64,000 bases of DNA from Actinomadura rifamycini DSM 43936 (GTDB lineage: Bacteria; Actinomycetota; Actinomycetes; Streptosporangiales; Streptosporangiaceae): NCBI RefSeq assembly GCF_000425065.1, contig NZ_AULB01000027.1, positions 1 to 64,000 of the forward strand, read 5' to 3'. The notes beneath the pieces are model-generated. The model worked only from the letters and a program-made list of their open reading frames with translations, made no database searches and was not told the DNA's origin. Shown here piece by piece: positions 41,835-49,199 of this stretch. Made by a program: the position numbers and the translations under genes. Within the stretch, counting starts at the first letter, position 1, and each line of letters starts with the position of its first letter.

Positions 41835-42750
41835 TCGCGGCGGCCTCGCGGCGCAGGTGGTCGAGCATCAGCCGGGCCGACGGGGTCGGGGCGCGGTGCG
41901 CGGGGAGGGTGACGCCGACCTGGCGGCGCACGGTCTCCAGCGGGACGGGCAGCGGCGCGAGCTCGGCGTCGGTGCGGGCCACCAGCTCGGGCAGCGCGGC
42001 GATCATGTCGGTGTCGCGGACGAGCGTGCGCACGGTGAGCACCGACGTGCATTCGACGAGGTTCGCGGGCGGTTCGAGCCCCTCGGCGCGGAAGACCTGC
42101 TCGAGCTCGCGGCGGAGGGCCGTCTGCTCCAGGGGCAGCACCCACGGGTAGCCGAGCAGGTCGGCGAGGGACAGGCCGGGGCGCTCGCGGGCCGGGTGGT
42201 CGCGGCGCGCGACGAGCCGGACGGGCTCGCCGTACAGGGTGATCTGGCGGAGGGCCGGCTGCTCCTCGATGGGGTTGAGGCGGCCGAGGATCAGGTCGAT
42301 TTCGCCGTCGAGCAGCCGCGGGACCTGCGCGTCGAACGTGGCCTCCTGGACGATCACGGTGATGCCGGGGCGGGACGCCTTGAGCGCGGCGATGGCCCGG
42401 GGCAGCAGGACGTTCGAGCCCGCCAGCAGGGTGCCGATCGTGACGGTGCCGACCTCGCCGTCGGCGAGGCCGCTGATCCGCTCGCCGGCCCGGCGCAGTT
42501 CGGCGAGGACGGCGCGGGCGTGCTCGACGAACGCGTCCCCGAACAGGGTCGGCGTGACGCCGCGGGGGCCGCGGGTGAACAGGTCGACGCCGAGGATGTT
42601 CTCGACCTCGCGCAGGCTGCGGGTCACCGCGGGCTGCGCGAGGTGCAGGTGCTCGGCGGCGCGCAGGACGCTGCCGTGCTCGGCGATGGCGACCACGAGC
42701 ACCAGGTGCCGCAGCTTGAGACGTCCGTTGAGCAGGTCGATGGCGCGCAT
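41824..42750 (-). CDS. LysR-family transcriptional regulator of the kynurenine/aminomuconate cluster
   Basis: 308 aa. N-terminal winged helix-turn-helix (LKLRHLVLVVAIAEHGSVLRAAEHLHLAQPAVTRSLREVENILGVDLFTRGPRGV, about 11-66) and a periplasmic-binding-protein-like effector domain (about 95-300), close in pattern to GbpR/PcaQ-type LysR proteins. It sits between two outward-facing transcription units whose promoters share a 39-bp element. Activation by a pathway intermediate such as kynurenine, 3-hydroxyanthranilate or a muconate is expected. Divergent from the dehydrogenase operon across 113 bp. Confidence 0.9.
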   Translation of the reverse strand: MRAIDLLNGRLKLRHLVLVVAIAEHGSVLRAAEHLHLAQPAVTRSLREVENILGVDLFTRGPRGVTPTLFGDAFVEHARAVLAELRRAGERISGLADGEVGTVTIGTLLAGSNVLLPRAIAALKASRPGITVIVQEATFDAQVPRLLDGEIDLILGRLNPIEEQPALRQITLYGEPVRLVARRDHPARERPGLSLADLLGYPWVLPLEQTALRRELEQVFRAEGLEPPANLVECTSVLTVRTLVRDTDMIAALPELVARTDAELAPLPVPLETVRRQVGVTLPAHRAPTPSARLMLDHLRREAAAITA

Positions 42751-42774
42751 GCCCCACTTAGTATCACAAGTCCG

Positions 42775-42813
42775 CTATGCCTTCGCGGACGATTGGTATT
42801 TGCACGGCATAGC
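42775..42813. promoter_or_regulatory. Candidate LysR binding site 2 (dehydrogenase operon/LysR divergent promoter)
   Basis: ATGCC-N13-GGTAT with GGTATTTG-N2-CGGCAT, matching site 1 at 40902-40940 in 26 of 39 positions. Superimposed is a perfect 8+8 inverted repeat GCTATGCC (42774-42781)/GGCATAGC (42806-42813) and GTCCGC-N9-GCGGAC (42770-42790). It lies between the LysR start and the operon start, as expected for LysR autoregulation plus activation. Confidence 0.75.
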
Positions 42814-42863
42814 TGGATGGGCGCAGGATCGGGATGTCCGGGTGATCGCATGGGAGGAAGCGG

Positions 42864-44300
42864 ATGAAGGCTGAGCACTATGTCGGCGGGGTGTTCCGTT
42901 CGGACGGCCCGGCCTTCCCCTTGATCGCCCCCGCGGACGGGTCCGAGCTGGGGTCGGTGCCCGAGGCGCCGCGGGAGGTCGTGGACGAGGCCGTCGCGGC
43001 GGCCCGCGCGGCGCTGCGGGGCCCGTGGGGGACGGCCGCCGCCGAGGACCGCGCGGCCGCGCTCCGGCGGATCGCCGACGGGATCCAGGCGCGGTTCGAC
43101 GAGTTCGTCGACGCCGAGGCCGCCGACACCGGGAAGCCTCGCGAACTGGCCGCGACCGTCGACATCCCGAGGGCCGTCGGCAACTTCCGCGCGTACGCCG
43201 ACCTGCTGTACGGGCGCCCCGAGCGGGCGTACACGACGCAGATCCCCGGCTGGAGCACCGGGACGGGCCAGGCGCTCAACTACACGGTCCGCCGCCCACT
43301 CGGCGTCGTGGCGATCATCTCGCCGTGGAACCTGCCGCTGCTCCTGCTGACGTGGAAGGTCGCCCCCGCCCTCGCGGCCGGGAACGCCGTCGTGGTCAAG
43401 CCGTCCGAGGAGACCCCGTCCACCGCCACGCTGCTCGCCCGGGTGATCGACGACGCCGGGCTGCCGGCGGGCGCGTTCAACCTCGTGCACGGGCACGGCG
43501 CGGACGCGGCGGGCGCGTTCCTCACCGGCCACCCGGACGTGGACGCCATCGCGTTCACCGGCGAGTCCGCGACGGGCTCGGCGATCATGCGCAACGCGGC
43601 CGACCACGTGACGCCGGTGTCGTTCGAGCTGGGCGGCAAGAACCCCGCGCTCGTCTTCGCCGACGCCGACCTCGACGCCGCCGTGGACGGCACCGTCCGC
43701 TCGTCCTTCACGCACTCCGGGCAGATCTGCCTGTGCACCGAGCGGGTCTACGTGGAGCGCCCCGTGTTCGACGCGTTCGTCGAACGGCTCGGCGAGCGGG
43801 CGCGGGCGCTCGACGGCTACGGCCCGATGATCTCCGCGGAGCACCGCGACAAGGTGCTGGGCTACTACCGGCTGGCCCGCGAGGAGGGCGCGACGGTCGT
43901 CGCCGGGGGAGGGGCGCCGGCCTTCGGGGACGAGCGCGACGGCGGCTTCTACGTCGAGCCGACCGTGCTCACCGGCCTGCCCGAGACCGCCCGGACCGTG
44001 CGCGAGGAGATCTTCGGGCCCGTCTGCCACGTCGCCCCGTTCGACACCGAGGACGAGGCGGTGCGGCTCGCCAACGACAGCCCGTACGGCCTGGCCTCGA
44101 CGGTCTGGACGCGCGACCTGTCGCGGGCGCACCGGGTCGCGCCGCGCATCGAGACGGGCATCGTCTGGGTGAACTGCTGGAACCTGCGCGACCTCCGGAC
44201 GCCGTTCGGCGGCGTGAAGGCGTCCGGGATCGGGCGCGAGGGGGGAGAGTACTCCCTGGACTTCTTCTCCGAGCCCGTCAACGTGTGCATCCAGATCTGA
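42864..44300 (+). CDS. 2-aminomuconic (2-hydroxymuconic) semialdehyde dehydrogenase
   Basis: 478 aa, aldehyde dehydrogenase superfamily. NAD-binding SPWNLPLLLLTWK, general base in FELGGKNPA, catalytic Cys in HSGQICLCTERVYVE and EEIFGPVCHVAPF are intact. The C-terminal WVNCWNLRDLRTPFGGVKASG and FSEPVNVCIQI are characteristic of 2-hydroxymuconic/2-aminomuconic semialdehyde dehydrogenases (XylG, AmnC, NbaE). In this cluster it would oxidise 2-aminomuconate 6-semialdehyde, formed by the ACMS decarboxylase, to 2-aminomuconate with NAD+. GGAGGAAG precedes the ATG. First gene of a seven-gene operon. Confidence 0.9.
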   Translation: MKAEHYVGGVFRSDGPAFPLIAPADGSELGSVPEAPREVVDEAVAAARAALRGPWGTAAAEDRAAALRRIADGIQARFDEFVDAEAADTGKPRELAATVDIPRAVGNFRAYADLLYGRPERAYTTQIPGWSTGTGQALNYTVRRPLGVVAIISPWNLPLLLLTWKVAPALAAGNAVVVKPSEETPSTATLLARVIDDAGLPAGAFNLVHGHGADAAGAFLTGHPDVDAIAFTGESATGSAIMRNAADHVTPVSFELGGKNPALVFADADLDAAVDGTVRSSFTHSGQICLCTERVYVERPVFDAFVERLGERARALDGYGPMISAEHRDKVLGYYRLAREEGATVVAGGGAPAFGDERDGGFYVEPTVLTGLPETARTVREEIFGPVCHVAPFDTEDEAVRLANDSPYGLASTVWTRDLSRAHRVAPRIETGIVWVNCWNLRDLRTPFGGVKASGIGREGGEYSLDFFSEPVNVCIQI

Positions 44301-44311
44301 GAGCGAGACCA

Positions 44312-45100
44312 GTGACACAGAACATCGACGCCGCCGCCGAGCGGCTCGCGGAGGCCCGCGCGACCGGGACCCCGTGCGCGCCCGTCCGCGACCTCATCGG
44401 GACGGTCGAGGACGCCTACGCCGTGCAGGAGCGCCTCACCGAGCGGCTCCTCGCCGGCGGGCACCGCCTCGCCGGCCGCAAGATCGGCCTGACGTCCCGC
44501 GCCGTGCAGGAGCAGTTCGGCGTCGGCACCCCCGACTTCGGCATGCTGTTCGCCGACATGGCCGTCCCGGACGGCGAGGAGATCCCGGCGGGCGCGGTGC
44601 TGCAGCCGCGCGCGGAGGCCGAGGTCGCGCTCGTCCTGGACGACGACCTGGTGCACGAGCGGCACACGGTCGCCGACGTGATCCGCGCGACCGCGTTCGC
44701 GCTGCCCGCGATCGAGGTCGTGGGCAGCCGCGTCCGCGACTGGGACATCACGCTGCCCGACACCGTCGCCGACAACGCGTCGGCCGGCATGTACGTGCTG
44801 GGCAACCGGCCGGTGCGGCTCGGCGACGTCGACCTGCGGCTGTGCGGGATGGTGCTGGAGCGGCGCGGCGAGCAGGCGTCCACCGGGACGGGCGCCGCCT
44901 GCCTCGGCCATCCGCTGAACGCCGCGCTGTGGCTCGCCGACACGATGGTCCGCGTCGGCCGTCCGCTGCGCGCGGGCGACACCGTGCTGACCGGCGCGCT
45001 CGGGCCGGTGGTGCCCGCCGCGCCCGGCGACGTGTTCGAGGCGCGCGTCGAGGGGCTCGGCGACGTGCGCGTCGCCTTCGGGAAGGAGGACGGCCGATGA
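44312..45100 (+). CDS. 2-oxopent-4-enoate (2-keto-4-pentenoate) hydratase
   Basis: 262 aa, fumarylacetoacetase/hydratase superfamily (MhpD/XylJ type). GRKIGLTSRAVQEQFGVGTPDFGMLFADM, the metal-binding PRAEAEVALVL and IEVVGSRVRDWDITLPDTVADNASAG are the family signatures. It would hydrate 2-oxopent-4-enoate to 4-hydroxy-2-oxovalerate, the last step encoded here. The GTG start is 11 nt after the dehydrogenase stop; the end overlaps the next gene by 4 bp (ATGA). Corresponds to the NbaH position of the 2-nitrobenzoate nba cluster as I recall it. Confidence 0.88.
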   Translation: MTQNIDAAAERLAEARATGTPCAPVRDLIGTVEDAYAVQERLTERLLAGGHRLAGRKIGLTSRAVQEQFGVGTPDFGMLFADMAVPDGEEIPAGAVLQPRAEAEVALVLDDDLVHERHTVADVIRATAFALPAIEVVGSRVRDWDITLPDTVADNASAGMYVLGNRPVRLGDVDLRLCGMVLERRGEQASTGTGAACLGHPLNAALWLADTMVRVGRPLRAGDTVLTGALGPVVPAAPGDVFEARVEGLGDVRVAFGKEDGR

Positions 45101-45858
45101 GCGCGGACGTGCGGAAGGCCGACGTGCAGGCACTCGCGACGACGCTGGAGGACGCCGTGCGCGAGCGCCGGGCGGTCCCGAAGCTGACCGACGGCGCCGA
45201 CCTGGACGTCGCCGCCGCGTACGCCGTGCAGCGCGAGGTGATCGAGCGCCGCACCCGGCGCGGGGAGCGGCTCGCGGGCGTGAAGATGGGCTTCACCAGC
45301 CGGGCGAAGATGGTCCAGATGGGCGTGGACGACGTCATCTGGGGCCTGCTGACCGACGCGATGCACGCCGAGTCGTCCGTGGACGTCTCCGGGCTGATCC
45401 ACCCGCGCGTCGAGCCGGAGATCGTGTACCTCATCGGCCGCGAGGTGCGGTCGGTCGCCGAGGTCGAGTCGTGCGTCGCGGGCGTGGCCGTCGGCTACGA
45501 GATCCTCGACTCCCGGTACCGGGACTTCAAGTTCACCCTGCCGGACGTCATCGCCGACAACGCTTCCGCGGCCCGGTTCGGGTTCGGGGCGTGGCATCCG
45601 CCCCGCGACCTGTCGAACGCCGGGCTGCTGCTGGAGATCGACGGGCGCCCGGTGCAGACCGGCTCGTCCGCCGCGATCCTCGGCGACCCCGTGCGGTCGC
45701 TGCGGGCCGCGGCCCGGCTCGCGCTCGGCGCGGGCATCCGGCTGGAACCGGGGTGGGTGGTGCTCGCGGGCGCCGCGACGGCCGCCGTCCCGCTGCCCGC
45801 GGGCGCGCACGTCCGCGTCACCGGGAGCGGGCTCGGCGGCGTGGAGGTGACGACCTGA
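45097..45858 (+). CDS. 4-oxalocrotonate (2-oxo-3-hexenedioate) decarboxylase
   Basis: 253 aa, same superfamily as the preceding hydratase but of the decarboxylase branch (DmpH/XylI/NbaG-like): GVKMGFTSRAKMVQMGVDDVIWGLLTDAM, RVEPEIVYLIG with metal-binding Glu residues, and YEILDSRYRDFKFTLPDVIADNASAARF. It removes CO2 from 4-oxalocrotonate to give 2-oxopent-4-enoate. The known XylI and XylJ enzymes form a complex, and the ATGA overlap of the two genes here fits that. It overlaps the deaminase start by 1 bp (TGATG). Confidence 0.88.
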   Translation: MSADVRKADVQALATTLEDAVRERRAVPKLTDGADLDVAAAYAVQREVIERRTRRGERLAGVKMGFTSRAKMVQMGVDDVIWGLLTDAMHAESSVDVSGLIHPRVEPEIVYLIGREVRSVAEVESCVAGVAVGYEILDSRYRDFKFTLPDVIADNASAARFGFGAWHPPRDLSNAGLLLEIDGRPVQTGSSAAILGDPVRSLRAAARLALGAGIRLEPGWVVLAGAATAAVPLPAGAHVRVTGSGLGGVEVTT

Positions 45859-46304
45859 TGGCCGCGCCGGACGGCGACGCGATCCTGGTCGAGGGCAAGG
45901 CGAAGCCCCGCGGCCGGTTCCCGCACGTGAAGCGGGCCGGCGACCTGGTGTTCGTGTCCGGGACGAGCTCGCGGCGGCCCGACGGGACGTTCGCGGGCGC
46001 GTCCGCCGACGCCATGGGCGTCACCGACCTCGACGTCCGCGCGCAGACCCGCGCGGTGATCGAGAACATCCGGGACCTGCTGGAGGCCGCCGGGGGCGGG
46101 CTCGCCGACGTCGTCAACGTGACGACGTACCTGGTGAACATGAACGACTTCGGCGGCTACAACGAGGTCTACGGCGAGTACTTCGACGAGACCGGCCCCG
46201 CCCGCACCACCGTCGCCGTCCACCAGCTCCCGCACCCGCACCTGCTCATCGAGATCTCGTGCGTCGCGCACATCCCCACGACCGGCGAGGAGGCCGGAGC
46301 ATGA
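45858..46304 (+). CDS. RidA-family 2-aminomuconate deaminase
   Basis: 148 aa, YjgF/YER057c/UK114 fold: GRFPHVKRAGDLVFVSGTSSRRPDGTF, TRAVIENIRDLLEAAGGGLADVVNVTTYL, and the Arg of GPARTTVAVHQLP typical of RidA active sites. Within this operon it corresponds to the 2-aminomuconate deaminase (NbaF/AmnD-type), converting 2-aminomuconate to 4-oxalocrotonate plus ammonia. Generic RidA imine hydrolysis is the alternative, but position between the oxalocrotonate decarboxylase and the dioxygenase makes the specific role likely. Coupled on both sides by stop-start overlap. Confidence 0.85.
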   Translation: MAAPDGDAILVEGKAKPRGRFPHVKRAGDLVFVSGTSSRRPDGTFAGASADAMGVTDLDVRAQTRAVIENIRDLLEAAGGGLADVVNVTTYLVNMNDFGGYNEVYGEYFDETGPARTTVAVHQLPHPHLLIEISCVAHIPTTGEEAGA

Positions 46305-46873
46305 CCCTTCCGCAGCTGACCTTCGGGCACCCGTTCAACTTCGAGAAGTGGATCGACGAGCACCGCGACCTGCTGAAGCCGCCGGTCGGCAACGTGCAGG
46401 TCTTCGACGACGCGGGGCTGATCGTCATGGTCGTGGGCGGCCCCAACCAGCGGACCGACTTCCACGACGACCCCACCGAGGAGTTCTTCTACCAGCTCAA
46501 GGGCAACATGGTGCTGCGCGTCATGGAGGAGGAGGGGCGCCCGCCCGTCGACGTGCAGATCAACGAGGGCGACGTGTTCCTCCTGCCGCCGCACGTCCGG
46601 CACTCCCCGCAGCGCCCCGAGCCCGGCTCGATCGGCCTCGTCGTGGAGGTCCCGCGCCCGGAGGGCGTGCAGGAGGCGTTCGAGTGGTACTGCACCGAGT
46701 GCCACCGCCTGGTGCACCGCGTCGAGCTGCAGGTCCGCTCGATCGTCGACGACCTGCCGCCCGCGTTCGACCGCTTCCTCGGCGGCGACCGGACGTGCCC
46801 GCACTGCGGCGCCGTCCACCCGGGCAAGGTGTGGCCCGAGTCCATGATCCCGACCACGGCGCCCCGCGCCTGA
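46301..46873 (+). CDS. nbaC: 3-hydroxyanthranilate 3,4-dioxygenase
   Basis: 190 aa, cupin. The catalytic iron ligands are His55 and Glu61 in TDFHDDPTEEFFYQ and His98 in LLPPHVRHSP. A C-terminal rubredoxin-like second metal site is present with Cys121/Cys124 (CTEC) and Cys156/Cys159 (CPHC), the arrangement of bacterial HAAO/NbaC. It ring-opens 3-hydroxyanthranilate with O2 to 2-amino-3-carboxymuconate 6-semialdehyde. ATGA overlap with the upstream deaminase gene; 44 nt separate it from the next gene. Confidence 0.95.
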   Translation: MTLPQLTFGHPFNFEKWIDEHRDLLKPPVGNVQVFDDAGLIVMVVGGPNQRTDFHDDPTEEFFYQLKGNMVLRVMEEEGRPPVDVQINEGDVFLLPPHVRHSPQRPEPGSIGLVVEVPRPEGVQEAFEWYCTECHRLVHRVELQVRSIVDDLPPAFDRFLGGDRTCPHCGAVHPGKVWPESMIPTTAPRA

Positions 46874-46917
46874 GGCGCTCCCGCAGCGCCCGCCCGACAG
46901 TTCCCGACGGAGGCTCC

Positions 46918-47946
46918 GTGACAGTCATCGACGTCCACGCGCACGTCTTCCCCCGCCTCGGCCGCGCGGACGGCCGCGTCCTCGCCGACGAGGGCGAGCC
47001 GTGGCTGCGCGTCCACGGCGACGGCACCGGCATGATGATGAGCGGCGACAGCGAGTACCGGCCCGTCGAGGAGGGCCTGTGGGACCCGGCGCGCCGGCTC
47101 GCCGACATGGACGCCGCCGGCGTCGACGTCCAGGCCGTGTCGTCCACCCCGCTGATGTTCGGGTACGGGGCCGACCCGGCCCGCGCCGCGGACTGGTGCG
47201 ACCTGGTCAACGACCGCATCCTGGAGTACTGCGCCGCGGACCCGGCCCGGCTGCTCCCGCTCTGCCAGGTCCCCCTGCAGGACGCGGAGCTGGCCCGCCG
47301 GGTCGCGGCGCGGGCGGCGGCGGCCGGGCACCGCGGCGTCCACATCGGCAACCACGTCGGCGACCGCAACATGGACGACCCCGGCATCGTCGAGTTCCTC
47401 GCGCACTGCGCGGACCTCGGCCTGCCGGTCCTCGCCCACCCGTGGGACATGCTGGGCGCCGACCGGATGCGCGGCCACATGCTGCCGTGGCTGTCGGGCA
47501 TGCCCGCCGAGACGCAGCTCAGCATCCTCGGGCTGATGCTGTCCGGCGCGTTCGAGCGGATCCCCGAGACGCTGCGGCTCTGCTTCTGCCACGGCGGCGG
47601 CAGCTTCGCGTTCCTGCTGGGCCGCGCCGACAACGCGTGGCGGCGCCGCGACATCGTCCGCGCCGACTCGCCGCGGCCCCCGTCGGAGTACACCGACCGC
47701 TTCCACGTCGACTCCGCCGTGTTCGACCCGCGCGCGCTGCGGCTCCTGGTGGACGTCATGGGGACCGACCGCGTCATGCTCGGCACCGACTACCCGTTCC
47801 CGCTCGGCGAGCAGGACCCGGGCGCGACGATCCGGGCCTGCCCCGGCCTGGACGACGCCGACCGCGCCCGGCTGCTCGGCGGCAACGCGGCGGACTTCTT
47901 CGCCCCCGCCGCCGCGGCGGCCCTCGCCGAGGAGGGCGCCGCGTGA
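46918..47946 (+). CDS. nbaD: 2-amino-3-carboxymuconate-6-semialdehyde decarboxylase (ACMSD)
   Basis: 342 aa, amidohydrolase superfamily. Zn ligands are the HxH at residues 7-9 (DVHAHVFP), His in LAHPWDM, and Asp in LGTDYPFPLGE; CHGGGSF carries another active-site His. The WLSGMPAETQLSI and FERIPETLRLCFCHGGG segments are typical of ACMSD. It decarboxylates ACMS non-oxidatively to 2-aminomuconate 6-semialdehyde, diverting the unstable intermediate away from quinolinate. GTG start with GGAGG 3 nt upstream. It overlaps kynureninase by 4 bp. Confidence 0.93.
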   Translation: MTVIDVHAHVFPRLGRADGRVLADEGEPWLRVHGDGTGMMMSGDSEYRPVEEGLWDPARRLADMDAAGVDVQAVSSTPLMFGYGADPARAADWCDLVNDRILEYCAADPARLLPLCQVPLQDAELARRVAARAAAAGHRGVHIGNHVGDRNMDDPGIVEFLAHCADLGLPVLAHPWDMLGADRMRGHMLPWLSGMPAETQLSILGLMLSGAFERIPETLRLCFCHGGGSFAFLLGRADNAWRRRDIVRADSPRPPSEYTDRFHVDSAVFDPRALRLLVDVMGTDRVMLGTDYPFPLGEQDPGATIRACPGLDDADRARLLGGNAADFFAPAAAAALAEEGAA

Positions 47947-49199
47947 GCGCCGCCGAGACCGAGGCCCTGCGGCTGGACGGCACCGACCCGGTGCCCGCGC
48001 TGCGCGACGAGTTCCTCGTCCCGCCCGCCCCCGGCGGCCGGTACGCGGAGGCCGCGTACTTCGCGGGCAACTCCCTCGGCCTGCAGCCGAAGGCGGTCGC
48101 CGGGCGGCTCCGCGAGGAACTGGACGACTGGGCGCGGCTCGCCGTCGAGGGGCACACGCGCGCCCGCCGCCCGTGGGTCGACTACCACGAACTGCTCCGC
48201 GAGCCCGCGGCGCGGCTCGTCGGCGCGCTCCCGCACGAGGTCGTCGCGATGAACTCGCTGACGGTGAACCTGCACCTGATGATGGCGAGCTTCTACCGGC
48301 CGTCCGGGCGCCGGACCCGCATCGTCATCGAGGACGCCGCGTTCCCGTCCGACTCCTACGCCGTCGCGAGCCAGGCCGTCCACCACGGGCTCGACCCGGC
48401 GGCGGCGGTCGTCCGGCTGCGGCCCCGCGACGGCGAGGAGCACCTGCGCACCGAGGACGTCCTCGCGTTCCTCGAGCGCGAGGGGGACACGGTCGCGCTC
48501 GTCATGCTCGGCGGGGTGAACTACCTGACCGGGCAGCTCATGGACATGCCCGCGATCACCAAGGCGGGCCGGGCGGCGGGCGCGGTCGTCGGCTGGGACC
48601 TCGCGCACGCCGCCGGGAACGTCCCGCTGCGGCTGCACGACTGGGACGTCGACTTCGCCGCCTGGTGCACCTACAAGTACCTGAACTCCGGCCCGGGCGC
48701 GGTCGCGGGCTGCTTCGTCCACGAGCGGCACGTGCGGGACGCGTCGGTGCCGAAGCTGTCGGGATGGTGGGGCACCGAACCGTCCGTCCGGTTCCGGATG
48801 GACCCCGACATCGCCCCGCCCGCGTCCGCCGACGCGTGGCAGCTGTCGAACCCGCCGATCCTCGCGCTCGCGCCCGTCCTGGCGTCCCTGGAGATCTTCG
48901 ACCGCGTCGGGATGGACGCGCTGCGCGCCCGCAGCGAGCGGCTGACCGGCTACCTCGCGGCGCGCCTCGCGCCCGTCGGCGGCGTCCGGATCATCACCCC
49001 GGCCGACCCGGCGGCGCGCGGCAGCCAGCTGTCGCTGCGGGTCGCGGACGCGGGCGGGCTCGTGCGGCGGCTCGCCGAGTCCCACGGCGTCGTGGCGGAC
49101 GCGCGCGAACCGGACGTCGTCCGGCTCGCGCCCGTCCCGCTGTACTGCACCTTCCACGACTGCCACCGCGCCGCCGAGGCCCTCGCCGACCTCGCCTAG
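47943..49199 (+). CDS. kynU: Kynureninase
   Basis: 418 aa, PLP fold type I. EAAYFAGNSLGLQPKAVAGRL, VVAMNSLTVNLHLMMASFYRP, GWDLAHAAGNVPLRLHDWDVDFAAWCTYKYLNSGPGAVAGCFVH (Schiff-base Lys in TYKYLNSG) and SGWWGTEPSVRFRMD are strongly conserved kynureninase blocks. It cleaves kynurenine or 3-hydroxykynurenine to (3-hydroxy)anthranilate and alanine, feeding the dioxygenase encoded two genes upstream. GTGA overlap with ACMSD. Last gene of the operon; its stop overlaps the convergent MFS gene. Confidence 0.95.
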   Translation: MSAAETEALRLDGTDPVPALRDEFLVPPAPGGRYAEAAYFAGNSLGLQPKAVAGRLREELDDWARLAVEGHTRARRPWVDYHELLREPAARLVGALPHEVVAMNSLTVNLHLMMASFYRPSGRRTRIVIEDAAFPSDSYAVASQAVHHGLDPAAAVVRLRPRDGEEHLRTEDVLAFLEREGDTVALVMLGGVNYLTGQLMDMPAITKAGRAAGAVVGWDLAHAAGNVPLRLHDWDVDFAAWCTYKYLNSGPGAVAGCFVHERHVRDASVPKLSGWWGTEPSVRFRMDPDIAPPASADAWQLSNPPILALAPVLASLEIFDRVGMDALRARSERLTGYLAARLAPVGGVRIITPADPAARGSQLSLRVADAGGLVRRLAESHGVVADAREPDVVRLAPVPLYCTFHDCHRAAEALADLA

